This document shows, in pieces, positions 1 through 5,460 of a stretch of DNA of 10,201 bases. Numbering within the stretch: the stretch's first letter is position 1; every line of letters starts with the position of its first letter. Where the stretch lies: the NCBI GenBank assembly GCA_943324025.2, contig CALPKA020000009.1:1-10201 (forward strand). Reading direction: 5' to 3'. Made by a program: the position numbers and the translations under genes. Below the pieces are notes generated by a model, which was not told the DNA's origin, ran no database searches, and saw only the letters and a program-made list of their open reading frames with translations. Origin of the DNA: Bifidobacterium breve (GTDB lineage Bacteria > Actinomycetota > Actinomycetes > Nanopelagicales > Nanopelagicaceae).

Positions 1-111
1 CTTGAAGACGGCGTGGCTTTTGCTGGAGTATCGAAGTTCCCAGCAAGAATTAAATGTGCCCTTTTAGGTTGGATGGCTTTCAAAGATGCAACAACTCAAG
101 TGATGGCATAG
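1..111 (+). CDS. sufU: SufU-type iron-sulfur cluster assembly protein, C-terminal end only
   Basis: The window opens inside this gene; 36 residues and a TAG stop (109-111) are present. The fragment contains FPARIKCALLGW, which matches the C-terminal region of SufU proteins around their third conserved metal-binding cysteine (nt 55-57, residue 19 of the fragment). In the family, SufU is a zinc-dependent sulfur-transfer partner of the cysteine desulfurase SufS, supplying sulfur for Fe-S cluster assembly in the cytoplasm. The next gene starts 9 bp downstream on the same strand and encodes a SufT-like protein, which supports the call and suggests this is the 3' end of a suf operon. The catalytic core lies outside the window, so NifU-type relatives cannot be fully excluded. 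Confidence 0.85.
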   Translation, partial: LEDGVAFAGVSKFPARIKCALLGWMAFKDATTQVMA

Positions 112-120
112 AATTATCAT

Positions 121-432
121 ATGAGCGCATCCATAGATGACATTACCGAAGCGATGAAGGATGTAATTGATCCAGAGCTGGGTATTAATGTGATTGACCT
201 TGGTTTGGTTTATGACATGCGTTTAGACGAAAATAACATTGCAACTCTTGATATGACATTAACTTCTGCCGCTTGCCCTCTGCAGGATGTGATTGAAGAT
301 CAAACCCGGCAAGTATTGGCTGACATAACTAGTGATGTAAAAATCAATTGGGTATGGCTACCACCTTGGGGCCCAAATAAAATTTCAGACGATGGTAGAG
401 AGCAACTACGCTCGATTGGGTTCACTGTTTAG
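121..432 (+). CDS. sufT: SufT-like DUF59/MIP18 family Fe-S assembly factor
   Basis: A 103-residue protein that is a single DUF59 (MIP18-like) domain over nearly its whole length. The N-terminal part carries DPELGINVIDLGLVYD (about residues 17-32), a family hallmark. A conserved cysteine sits at residue 52 in TSAACPLQD, and the C-terminal part has WVWLPPWGP followed by a DGREQLRSIGF end typical of actinobacterial members encoded next to sufU. Family members take part in maturation of Fe-S proteins, probably in cluster delivery; the exact step is not settled. The gene follows sufU by 9 bp and is very likely cotranscribed with it. No Shine-Dalgarno sequence is visible before the ATG, so translation may depend on coupling to sufU. 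PaaD-type proteins share the fold, but the sufU neighbour favours SufT. Confidence 0.88.
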   Translation: MSASIDDITEAMKDVIDPELGINVIDLGLVYDMRLDENNIATLDMTLTSAACPLQDVIEDQTRQVLADITSDVKINWVWLPPWGPNKISDDGREQLRSIGFTV

Positions 433-452
433 TATTTTTGCCATCATTGGCT

Positions 453-458
453 AAGGTG
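453..458 (+). promoter_or_regulatory. Ribosome binding site deciding the GTG start of the ABC transporter
   Basis: AAGGTG lies 5 nt before a GTG codon at 464. An in-frame ATG at 470 would be 11 nt away, and one at 485 further still, so the spacing favours GTG 464 as the start. The gap to the preceding sufT stop is 31 bp, with no terminator visible. Confidence 0.55.
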
Positions 459-463
459 TTCTC

Positions 464-2335
464 GTGTCGATGCATTCAACCTGGATGTCATTTAGGTCCT
501 TAACTCAAGATTCTTCAGTTAAAAATCAAAAATTAAAGCCAGGAACATTAAAACGAATAGCCAGATTTGCGATCCCATATAAAATTTCACTTTCCCTATT
601 TTTAGTCACTGTTGTAATTGATGCTTTTTTGATCGTGGCCACACCGTTATTGCTCAGAAAATTAATTGATGACGGAGTTATTCCGAAGGATTCAGCGCTT
701 GTCACTAAGTTGGCTGTAGCAGTAGGAATAATCGCGATACTGGATGCACTTTTTAGCATGATCGGTAGATGGTTTTCAGCTCGAATCGGTGAAGGATTGA
801 TATATGATCTTCGCAGATTGATTTTTGAACATGTACAAAAGCAATCAATTGCATTTTTCACGCGTACCCAAACCGGCGCCCTTATTTCTAGATTGAACTC
901 TGATGTCATAGGTGCGCAGCAAGCCTTTACCTCAACTCTTTCTGGAGTGATAAGTAATCTGCTTAGTTTGATTCTTGTGGCTGCCACCATGCTCACACTC
1001 TCTTGGCAGATAACTTTGATTTCTCTGACTCTTTTGCCAGTTTTCTTGATTCCGACCAAATGGGTAGGTCGAAAGTTGCAGAGCTATACGCGGCAATCTT
1101 TTGATATAAACGCGTCAATGTCTTCAACGATGACAGAAAGATTTAATGTTTCAGGAGCTTTATTAGTGTCCTTATATGGCAATTCTCGAAAGGAGAAAGA
1201 GGAGTTTTCTGCGAAAGCCCGAAAGGTAGCTGATATGGGGATATCTATTGCAATGCTCAACCGAGTTTTCTTCATAGCTCTAACTTCAATAGCTGCAGTT
1301 GCAACTGCAGTTGCTTATGGATTTGGTGGACACCTTGCAATAAATGGTGAAATTACTGTCGGTACATTGCTTGCCATTACAGCCTTGTTGGCTCGATTGT
1401 ATGGACCGCTGACCGCACTATCTAATGTTCGGGTAGATGTAATGAGCGCTTTAGTTTCTTTTGAGAGAGTTTTTGAGGTTTTAGATCTTCAACCAATGGT
1501 GGTCGATCAAGCAGGTGCGATAGAACTAGCAACTGGCAAACCCAGCGTTGCATTTGAGAATGTATCTTTCACCTATCCCAAAGCAGATCAAATCTCACTT
1601 GCCTCGCTTGAGATGGTTGCAAAACCAGAGGTTTCAATCTCTGGACCTACTTTGCAAAACATTTCATTCGAAGCGAATTCTGGAACTTTAACTGGCATCG
1701 TTGGACCATCGGGTGCGGGTAAAAGCACAATCAGTAGCCTTATTCCTAGACTTTACGATGTGACGCAAGGCAGTATCAAAATTGATGGAAAGGATATTCG
1801 TCAGTACAGCATTAAATCATTACGCGGCAGTATTGGTGTTGTCACGCAAGATTCGCATATGTTTCACGATTCAATACTGAATAATCTTCTTTATGCCAAT
1901 CCAGAGGCTTCATTGACCGAGATTGAATCTGCTTGTGAATCGGCGCGAATCTGGAGTTTTATAAAATCGTTACCAAATGGTTTAGATACTGTTGTGGGGG
2001 AGCGAGGTCATCGATTATCAGGTGGTGAGAAACAAAGGTTGGCGATCGCTCGGCTTTTGCTTAAACAACCGAGTTTGGTGATACTTGATGAAGCAACTGC
2101 ACATTTAGATTCAGAAAATGAGGCTTTAGTTCAGGCTGCACTAAAAGAGGCTTTGACTGGTAGGACAAGTATTGTGATTGCCCATAGATTGTCCACGATT
2201 ATTCACGCTGATCAGATTTTAGTCATTGATAAAGGCGAAATTATTGAACGGGGAACCCATGAAGAGTTAGTTGCTAAGGGTGGAATGTATTTTGATCTAT
2301 ATGAACGGCAGAATCTTCAATCTGATTTAATTTAA
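464..2335 (+). CDS. ABC exporter half-transporter (membrane domain fused to ATPase domain)
   Basis: A 623-residue half-transporter of the MsbA/MDL type; family members work as dimers that export lipids, peptides or drugs. The N-terminal membrane domain spans about residues 35-330, with hydrophobic segments near 41-63, 80-105, 155-178, 180-200, 266-288 and 295-320. The ATPase domain starts near 360: A-loop Tyr371, Walker A GPSGAGKST (414-422, Lys420), Q-loop Gln462, signature LSGGE (518-522), Walker B LVILDE (538-543, catalytic Glu543) and H-loop His574. All catalytic residues are present, so it should be active. About 25 residues (374-397) are inserted between the A-loop and the strand leading to Walker A, an arrangement I recall from actinobacterial homologues. 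The substrate cannot be read from sequence. The gene is 31 bp behind sufT, so cotranscription is possible, but a role in Fe-S metabolism is not implied. Its stop lies inside the end of the convergent DUF3099 gene. Confidence 0.93.
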   Translation: MSMHSTWMSFRSLTQDSSVKNQKLKPGTLKRIARFAIPYKISLSLFLVTVVIDAFLIVATPLLLRKLIDDGVIPKDSALVTKLAVAVGIIAILDALFSMIGRWFSARIGEGLIYDLRRLIFEHVQKQSIAFFTRTQTGALISRLNSDVIGAQQAFTSTLSGVISNLLSLILVAATMLTLSWQITLISLTLLPVFLIPTKWVGRKLQSYTRQSFDINASMSSTMTERFNVSGALLVSLYGNSRKEKEEFSAKARKVADMGISIAMLNRVFFIALTSIAAVATAVAYGFGGHLAINGEITVGTLLAITALLARLYGPLTALSNVRVDVMSALVSFERVFEVLDLQPMVVDQAGAIELATGKPSVAFENVSFTYPKADQISLASLEMVAKPEVSISGPTLQNISFEANSGTLTGIVGPSGAGKSTISSLIPRLYDVTQGSIKIDGKDIRQYSIKSLRGSIGVVTQDSHMFHDSILNNLLYANPEASLTEIESACESARIWSFIKSLPNGLDTVVGERGHRLSGGEKQRLAIARLLLKQPSLVILDEATAHLDSENEALVQAALKEALTGRTSIVIAHRLSTIIHADQILVIDKGEIIERGTHEELVAKGGMYFDLYERQNLQSDLI

Positions 2336-2599
2336 TCGTTTTCTTTTTGGTGTAAAAACAGCATCCTTTTTAATAGTTTCTCGTCCTGCATTAGCCGCAA
2401 TTACTGCGATGTATGGAAGCGTCACAGCTCCAGTGAGTGCAATCCATCGATATGGACTTGGTAGTACAACCGTTAATATAAAACAGGCGGTTCTGATCAT
2501 CATTGAGATGAAATATCTTCTCTGTCTAGCGGATTGGTCCAGGCTTAGACTGGATTGGGCAGTTGTAATTGACTGAGTAATTACTTTGCTCTTCTTCAT
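2327..2599 (-). CDS. DUF3099 family small membrane protein, function unknown
   Basis: A 90-residue protein matching the DUF3099 pattern. The N-terminus is polar (residues 1-24), then comes an RQRRY motif (25-29), two hydrophobic segments (about 30-47 and 51-71) joined by a short PSPYRW turn, the conserved LPYIAVIAANA stretch (61-71), and a basic tail ending KRKRLN. A short two-helix inner-membrane hairpin is the likely topology, with basic flanks on the cytoplasmic side. No enzymatic motif is visible. The ATG has no Shine-Dalgarno sequence; a possible promoter would give a leader of only about 8 nt. Its last codons overlap the end of the ABC transporter gene by 9 bp on the opposite strand. 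The family is known to me only from Actinobacteria and has no assigned role. Confidence 0.85.
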   Translation of the reverse strand: MKKSKVITQSITTAQSSLSLDQSARQRRYFISMMIRTACFILTVVLPSPYRWIALTGAVTLPYIAVIAANAGRETIKKDAVFTPKRKRLN

Positions 2600-2613
2600 G
2601 GGTTAATGCTAGT

Positions 2614-2643
2614 TGTATAGATTAATAACCACCAGTAAAACAA
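2614..2643 (-). promoter_or_regulatory. Weak promoter candidate for the DUF3099 gene
   Basis: On the minus strand, TTGTTT (2643-2638) and TATACA (2619-2614) are separated by 18 nt. Transcription would begin near 2607, about 8 nt before the ATG at 2599. The -35 element lies inside the T-rich tail of the permease terminator. This rests on motif spacing alone. Confidence 0.3.
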
Positions 2644-2672
2644 CAAGGTGGCCCACGATGTGTGAGCCACCT
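2637..2672 (-). terminator. Rho-independent terminator of the uracil permease gene
   Basis: The arms AGGTGGC (2646-2652) and GCCACCT (2666-2672) pair perfectly over 7 bp. An inner CAC/GTG helix (2654-2656 with 2662-2664) follows a single C/A mismatch and encloses a 5-nt loop. Read on the minus strand, the hairpin is followed by TTGTTGTTTT, a suitable U-rich tail, and it lies 18 bp downstream of the permease stop. On the plus strand a TTTTT run begins 8 nt after the hairpin, so weak termination of transcripts from the ABC transporter side is also possible. Confidence 0.8.
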
Positions 2673-2689
2673 CATTAGTCTTTTTGGGG

Positions 2690-3946
2690 TTAGTTTGTTG
2701 TTCCTCTTGCTTTGGCAATTCTGCTAAGAATTTGATATCCCAACACGGCCATAACAGTTGCATTGATAATTCCACTAAATGTGTAATCACCACTTGCCCA
2801 TGCAATATCTGAGATACCGATGATCAGTGATGATGCAGCAATATAAAGATTTACAGGATTAGCAAATGACACTTTTCCATCTATCCAAATTCTTGCACCC
2901 AATACGCCAATCATTCCAAACAAAGCAACTGTTACTCCGCCTTTTACTCCAGCTGGAGTAGCAGAAAGCACAGCTCCAAATTTTGGAGATAGAGCAAGAA
3001 CGATTGCGCCAACACCGGCAAAAATATAAGCAAGAGTTGAATAAACTCGGCTTGCTGCCATCACACCAATATTTTCAGCATAAGTGGTTGTGCCTGAACC
3101 GCCGCCTAAACCAGCAAGTGTTGTTGCTGCTCCATCTGCGATCAATGCATTACCAATCTGATCATCAAGATTTTTACCAGTCATAGCTGCAACAGCTTTA
3201 ACGTGTCCAACATTTTCGGCTATCAATACAAGAACTACTGGTAAGAACAAGAGCATTGCACTGCTGTCAAAAGTAGGTGATGTAAATGATGGCATCGCTA
3301 CCCATTTAGCGGCTTCAACTCCTGCGAAGTCAACATCGCCCATTAAAGCTGCAATTACATAGCCAATTACTAATCCTGCAAAAATGCTAATTCTTCCTAA
3401 AAATCCTCGGAAGAAGGCAGATATTAATCCAATGGAAAGCAATGTAATCAATCCAAGACGTTGATCGGCATTGAAATCATTCTTTGCTGCACCAGCTAAA
3501 TTAAGTCCGATAACCATAACGATTGTTCCAGTTACTACTGGAGGTAAAAGCATGTCGATCCAAGCTGTACCAGCAGCTTTGGCTATGAAACCAACGACTG
3601 CTAATAGAACTCCGGCGGCAACAATTCCACCAAGGGCAGCAGGAATTCCACCTGAAGTTTTAGCAGCAGCAACTGGTGCTAAAAATGCAAATGAAGACCC
3701 CAAATAACTTGGTAATTTGTTTTGGGTAATTACAATAAAAAGAAGTGTTCCTACACCTGAGAAGAAAAGGGTTGTGGTTGGTGAAAAACCAGTAATGATT
3801 GGTACTAGGAAGGTTGCGCCAAACATTGCGGCAATATGCTGAATTCCCATTCCAAATGTTCGTGGCCAAGACAATCTTTCATCAATTGATACAACCTCAC
3901 CTGGTTGAATCTGTTTTCCATTTCCATGAAGCTTCCAACTAAGCAT
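2690..3946 (-). CDS. uraA: Uracil permease (NCS2 / nucleobase:cation symporter family, UraA-like)
   Basis: A 418-residue integral membrane protein of the nucleobase-ascorbate transporter fold (14 membrane segments in the family), importing uracil with protons for salvage. UraA-type signatures are present: LPSYLGSSFAF (78-88), IAENVGHV (242-249) and GSGTTTYAENIGV (283-295). Glu244, His248 and Glu291 correspond to the substrate- and proton-linked Glu241, His245 and Glu290 of E. coli UraA, which favours uracil over xanthine or urate, though related pyrimidines are possible. Length is normal for the family. The ATG at 3946 is supported by AAGGAG (3957-3952) 5 nt upstream. It is transcribed divergently from infC and ends in its own terminator, so it is probably a single-gene unit. 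A strong hairpin in its leader (3966-3991) may be regulatory. No pyrimidine genes are adjacent. Confidence 0.93.
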   Translation of the reverse strand: MLSWKLHGNGKQIQPGEVVSIDERLSWPRTFGMGIQHIAAMFGATFLVPIITGFSPTTTLFFSGVGTLLFIVITQNKLPSYLGSSFAFLAPVAAAKTSGGIPAALGGIVAAGVLLAVVGFIAKAAGTAWIDMLLPPVVTGTIVMVIGLNLAGAAKNDFNADQRLGLITLLSIGLISAFFRGFLGRISIFAGLVIGYVIAALMGDVDFAGVEAAKWVAMPSFTSPTFDSSAMLLFLPVVLVLIAENVGHVKAVAAMTGKNLDDQIGNALIADGAATTLAGLGGGSGTTTYAENIGVMAASRVYSTLAYIFAGVGAIVLALSPKFGAVLSATPAGVKGGVTVALFGMIGVLGARIWIDGKVSFANPVNLYIAASSLIIGISDIAWASGDYTFSGIINATVMAVLGYQILSRIAKARGTTN

Positions 3947-3965
3947 CGATGCTCCTTATCTGTTA

Positions 3966-3991
3966 CACCAAACTCAGGGTTGAGTTCGGTG
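3966..3991 (-). promoter_or_regulatory. Strong hairpin in the 5' leader of the uracil permease mRNA
   Basis: On the minus strand CACCGAACTCA (3991-3981) pairs with TGAGTTTGGTG (3976-3966) over 11 bp, with one G-U pair and an ACCC loop. The helix ends 8 nt before the AAGGAG Shine-Dalgarno sequence and is not followed by a U-run, so it is not an intrinsic terminator. Upstream ACACC (in the leader near 4014-4018) could compete for GGTGT at the foot of the helix. Translational control or mRNA stabilisation are both possible; a nucleobase response is speculation based on the downstream gene. Confidence 0.55.
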
Positions 3992-4066
3992 GGGTACAGG
4001 CCCAAAGGGGGTGGGTGTTAAATAAAAAGAATAGATTGAAGGCTGAGAAATACCTGTAGGTAGTAG

Positions 4067-4094
4067 TTGATTTTGGGGTTATTTTCGGTTTAAC
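4067..4094 (+). promoter_or_regulatory. infC: Weak promoter candidate for the infC operon
   Basis: TTGATT (4067-4072) and TTTAAC (4089-4094) are 16 nt apart and could serve as -35 and -10 elements, giving a leader of about 170 nt. TAGGAT at 4136-4141 is an alternative -10 without a good -35 partner, which would give a leader of about 120 nt. Neither is a strong consensus match. Some promoter is needed here because the upstream gene is divergent. Confidence 0.25.
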
Positions 4095-4097
4095 CCC
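4075..4097. repeat. Perfect 7-bp inverted repeat between divergent genes
   Basis: GGGGTTA (4075-4081) and TAACCCC (4091-4097) are exact inverted copies separated by 9 nt. Neither strand has a T-run after it, so it is not a terminator. It overlaps the candidate infC promoter and could be an operator for a dimeric regulator, or a hairpin at the start of a transcript. Confidence 0.45.
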
Positions 4098-4130
4098 TGG
4101 GCTACGCTCAATTTCCTCACCGCTCTATGC

Positions 4131-4258
4131 TCAGGTAGGATTACTTCATCAAGTGGATGCATTCGCTCCCACCTACTTCGCCTCGGCGAACTGGTTGCTT
4201 CTTTAGAAGCGCGGCTGTTTTTCGCTTGTGCAATGCCTTAACAATCTAGCGAAACAGC
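4131..4258 (+). promoter_or_regulatory. infC: Structured 5' leader of infC with alternative pairings (candidate cis-regulatory RNA)
   Basis: Several helices are visible. GTAGG (4135-4139) pairs with CCTAC (4172-4176). TTCGC (4177-4181) pairs with GCGAA (4186-4190) around a CTCG loop. GCTTC (4197-4201) pairs with GAAGC (4206-4210) around TTTA. TTTCGCT (4220-4226) pairs with AGCGAAA (4248-4254), extended past a 2-nt bulge by GCTG/CAGC (4214-4217 with 4255-4258). The last helix ends directly at the Shine-Dalgarno sequence. Because TTCGC also occurs at 4162-4166 and GCGAA occurs twice, alternative pairings are possible. Leaders controlling infC-rpmI-rplT by IF-3 or L20 are known in other phyla; this one does not visibly match them. 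Confidence 0.5.
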
Positions 4259-4272
4259 AAGGAGCAGTTATC
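4259..4272 (+). promoter_or_regulatory. infC: infC Shine-Dalgarno sequence with rare AUC start codon
   Basis: AAGGAG (4259-4264) is followed after 5 nt by ATC (4270-4272), exactly where IF-3 homologues begin (next residues [10 protein letters not shown]). No ATG, GTG or TTG lies at a usable distance. The only upstream in-frame alternative, GTG 4228, lies inside the leader helix and has no Shine-Dalgarno sequence. infC starting at AUU or AUC is known in other bacteria and underlies IF-3 autoregulation. Confidence 0.8.
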
Positions 4273-4830
4273 AGCACAGAACCACGAATCAATGATCGAA
4301 TTCGCGTTCCTGAAGTTCGGTTGATTGGCTATGACGGTGAACAGTTAGGCGTAACGGCAATAGACAAAGCGCTGAAACTTTCAGAAGAGATCGGTTTAGA
4401 TCTCGTTGAAATCTCGCCAGATGCAAATCCACCGGTCTGCAAAATTATGGATTTCGGCAAGTATAAATACGAAATCGCACAAAAAGCCAGGGAAGCAAGA
4501 CAAAATCAAACTCACATTGTTGTGAAGGAGATGCGACTTCGACCAAATATCGAACCACATGATTACGAAACGAAGCGGAATCATATTGAGCGATTTTTGA
4601 CTGGTGGCGACAAAGTGAAGGTAACTATTCAGTTTCGTGGTCGAGAGCAATCTCGTCCGGAGATTGGTTATCGATTATTGCAAAAGCTTGCAGAAGAGTT
4701 GATCGAAGTTTCTATAGTTGAGTTTGCGCCAAAGCAAGAGGGTCGCAATATGACTATGGTGCTTGGACCAGCTAAGAAGCCAGGTTCAGCCAAGAAGGCA
4801 GCGCCTAAAGCAGCGGTGGAGCAAAAATAA
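4270..4830 (+). CDS. infC: Translation initiation factor IF-3
   Basis: IF-3 binds the 30S subunit, prevents premature joining of the 50S subunit and checks the start codon and initiator tRNA. From the ATC start the protein has 186 residues, a normal length for the family. The N-terminal domain begins [18 protein letters not shown] and runs through [21 protein letters not shown] lysine/arginine-rich linker ([16 protein letters not shown]) follows. The C-terminal domain has [17 protein letters not shown], the [10 protein letters not shown] motif, and a [14 protein letters not shown] end. A short Ala/Lys-rich tail closes the protein. A longer 200-residue version from GTG 4228 is possible on paper but would add residues with no family match. 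It is the first gene of a cluster with rpmI and rplT, 32 bp upstream of rpmI, and its leader suggests autoregulation. Confidence 0.96.
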   Translation: MSTEPRINDRIRVPEVRLIGYDGEQLGVTAIDKALKLSEEIGLDLVEISPDANPPVCKIMDFGKYKYEIAQKAREARQNQTHIVVKEMRLRPNIEPHDYETKRNHIERFLTGGDKVKVTIQFRGREQSRPEIGYRLLQKLAEELIEVSIVEFAPKQEGRNMTMVLGPAKKPGSAKKAAPKAAVEQK

Positions 4831-4862
4831 TATTTCGTAGTAATTCAACAGGAGGTAAGTAA

Positions 4863-5060
4863 ATGCCAAAGATGAAAACCCACAGTGGGGCGAAGAAACG
4901 TTTTCGCGTCACAGGTTCTGGAAAGATCATGCACGAGCGTGCTGGTAAACGCCACTTGCTTGAACGCAAGTCATCAAGATTAACCCGTCGCCTATCTGGT
5001 GATGTGGCAGCTAAAGCGCCTAACGCCTTTGCGGCAAAGCGCATGCTCGGTTTGAAGTAA
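4863..5060 (+). CDS. rpmI: Large-subunit ribosomal protein bL35
   Basis: A 65-residue, very basic protein covering the complete bL35 family length. It starts [14 protein letters not shown], has the [14 protein letters not shown] core and ends with RMLGLK, all typical. It is a structural component of the 50S subunit. The start is fixed by a near-perfect Shine-Dalgarno sequence AGGAGGT (4850-4856), 6 nt before the ATG, the strongest in the window, fitting high expression. It lies between infC and rplT in the order conserved across bacteria, 12 bp before rplT. Confidence 0.98.
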   Translation: MPKMKTHSGAKKRFRVTGSGKIMHERAGKRHLLERKSSRLTRRLSGDVAAKAPNAFAAKRMLGLK

Positions 5061-5072
5061 GGGGAGAGAACA

Positions 5073-5435
5073 ATGGCTAGAGTAAAACGTGGTGTGCATG
5101 CGGCGAAAAAGCGTCGTACAACTTTAGAGCGAGCTGCTGGTTATCGCGGTCAACGCTCACGTCTGTTCTCCAAAGCTAAGGAACAGGTAACTCACTCACT
5201 TGTTTATGCTTTCAATGATCGTAAGGATAAAAAAGGTGACTTTCGTCGTCTTTGGATCCAACGTATCAATGCAGCAGCTCGTGCAAATGGCATGACTTAC
5301 AACCGTCTAATTCAAGGGTTGAAGGCTGCCGGAATTGAAGTAGACCGACGAGTACTGTCTGAGTTGGCTACCAATGATCCTGCGGCTTTCGCAAAATTAG
5401 TTGAGATTGCACGCAAGAATGTTGTAACAGCTTAA
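5073..5435 (+). CDS. rplT: Large-subunit ribosomal protein bL20
   Basis: A 120-residue basic protein matching bL20 throughout: [15 protein letters not shown] at the N-terminus (the long rRNA-binding extension), then [17 protein letters not shown], the [20 protein letters not shown] block and the C-terminal domain with [23 protein letters not shown]. bL20 is an early assembly protein of the 50S subunit; in Firmicutes and Gammaproteobacteria it also represses its own operon by binding mRNA. Whether it does so here is unknown, although the structured infC leader would be a natural target. A purine-rich AAGGGGAGA sequence precedes the ATG. No terminator follows; tsnR begins 25 bp downstream. Confidence 0.98.
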   Translation: MARVKRGVHAAKKRRTTLERAAGYRGQRSRLFSKAKEQVTHSLVYAFNDRKDKKGDFRRLWIQRINAAARANGMTYNRLIQGLKAAGIEVDRRVLSELATNDPAAFAKLVEIARKNVVTA

Positions 5436-5460
5436 ACATCTTCTAACCAATAAATTAGAG

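Larger units (their letters stand above)
3947..4269. other. Divergent intergenic region between uraA and infC
   Basis: About 320 bp without a recognisable protein gene. Moving away from uraA it holds the permease Shine-Dalgarno site, an 11-bp leader hairpin, a C-rich/G-rich stretch (3991-4017), an A/T-rich stretch (4020-4037) that may contain the permease promoter, a 7-bp inverted repeat (4075-4097) and a structured infC leader (about 4131-4258). I found no convincing match to the consensus cores of purine riboswitches or to the PyrR-binding loop by eye. The longest plus-strand frame here is only the 5' extension of infC from GTG 4228. Confidence 0.75.

Noticed and set aside
526..1059. 177-codon open frame on the minus strand inside the ABC transporter gene
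   Set aside because: It is antisense to clear membrane-domain coding sequence, has no recognisable motif or ribosome binding site, and is best explained as a by-product of the real frame.
3471..3707. 78-codon plus-strand open frame rich in Ala, Pro and Thr inside the uracil permease gene
   Set aside because: It lies opposite the strongly supported UraA-like coding sequence and its composition is that of an antisense reading of membrane helices.
3995..4058. TACAGG (3995-4000) and CCTGTA (4053-4058) as a long-range inverted repeat
   Set aside because: Only 6 bp with a loop of about 50 nt and mismatched flanks, which is expected by chance.
3947..4130. Purine riboswitch or PyrR-binding leader upstream of the permease
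   Set aside because: The conserved core sequences of these elements could not be found by eye; only an unassigned hairpin is supported.
4197..4222. GCTTC-TTTA-GAAGC hairpin plus TTTTT as a simple intrinsic terminator before infC
   Set aside because: Seven unpaired bases (GCGGCTG) separate the short 5-bp stem from the T-run, so it is a poor terminator alone; it is kept only as part of the possible leader switch.
4228..4269. GTG at 4228 as the start of infC, giving 14 extra residues
   Set aside because: It has no Shine-Dalgarno sequence, sits in the loop of a leader helix, and the extra residues match no IF-3 N-terminus; ATC 4270 has an ideal site in front of it.
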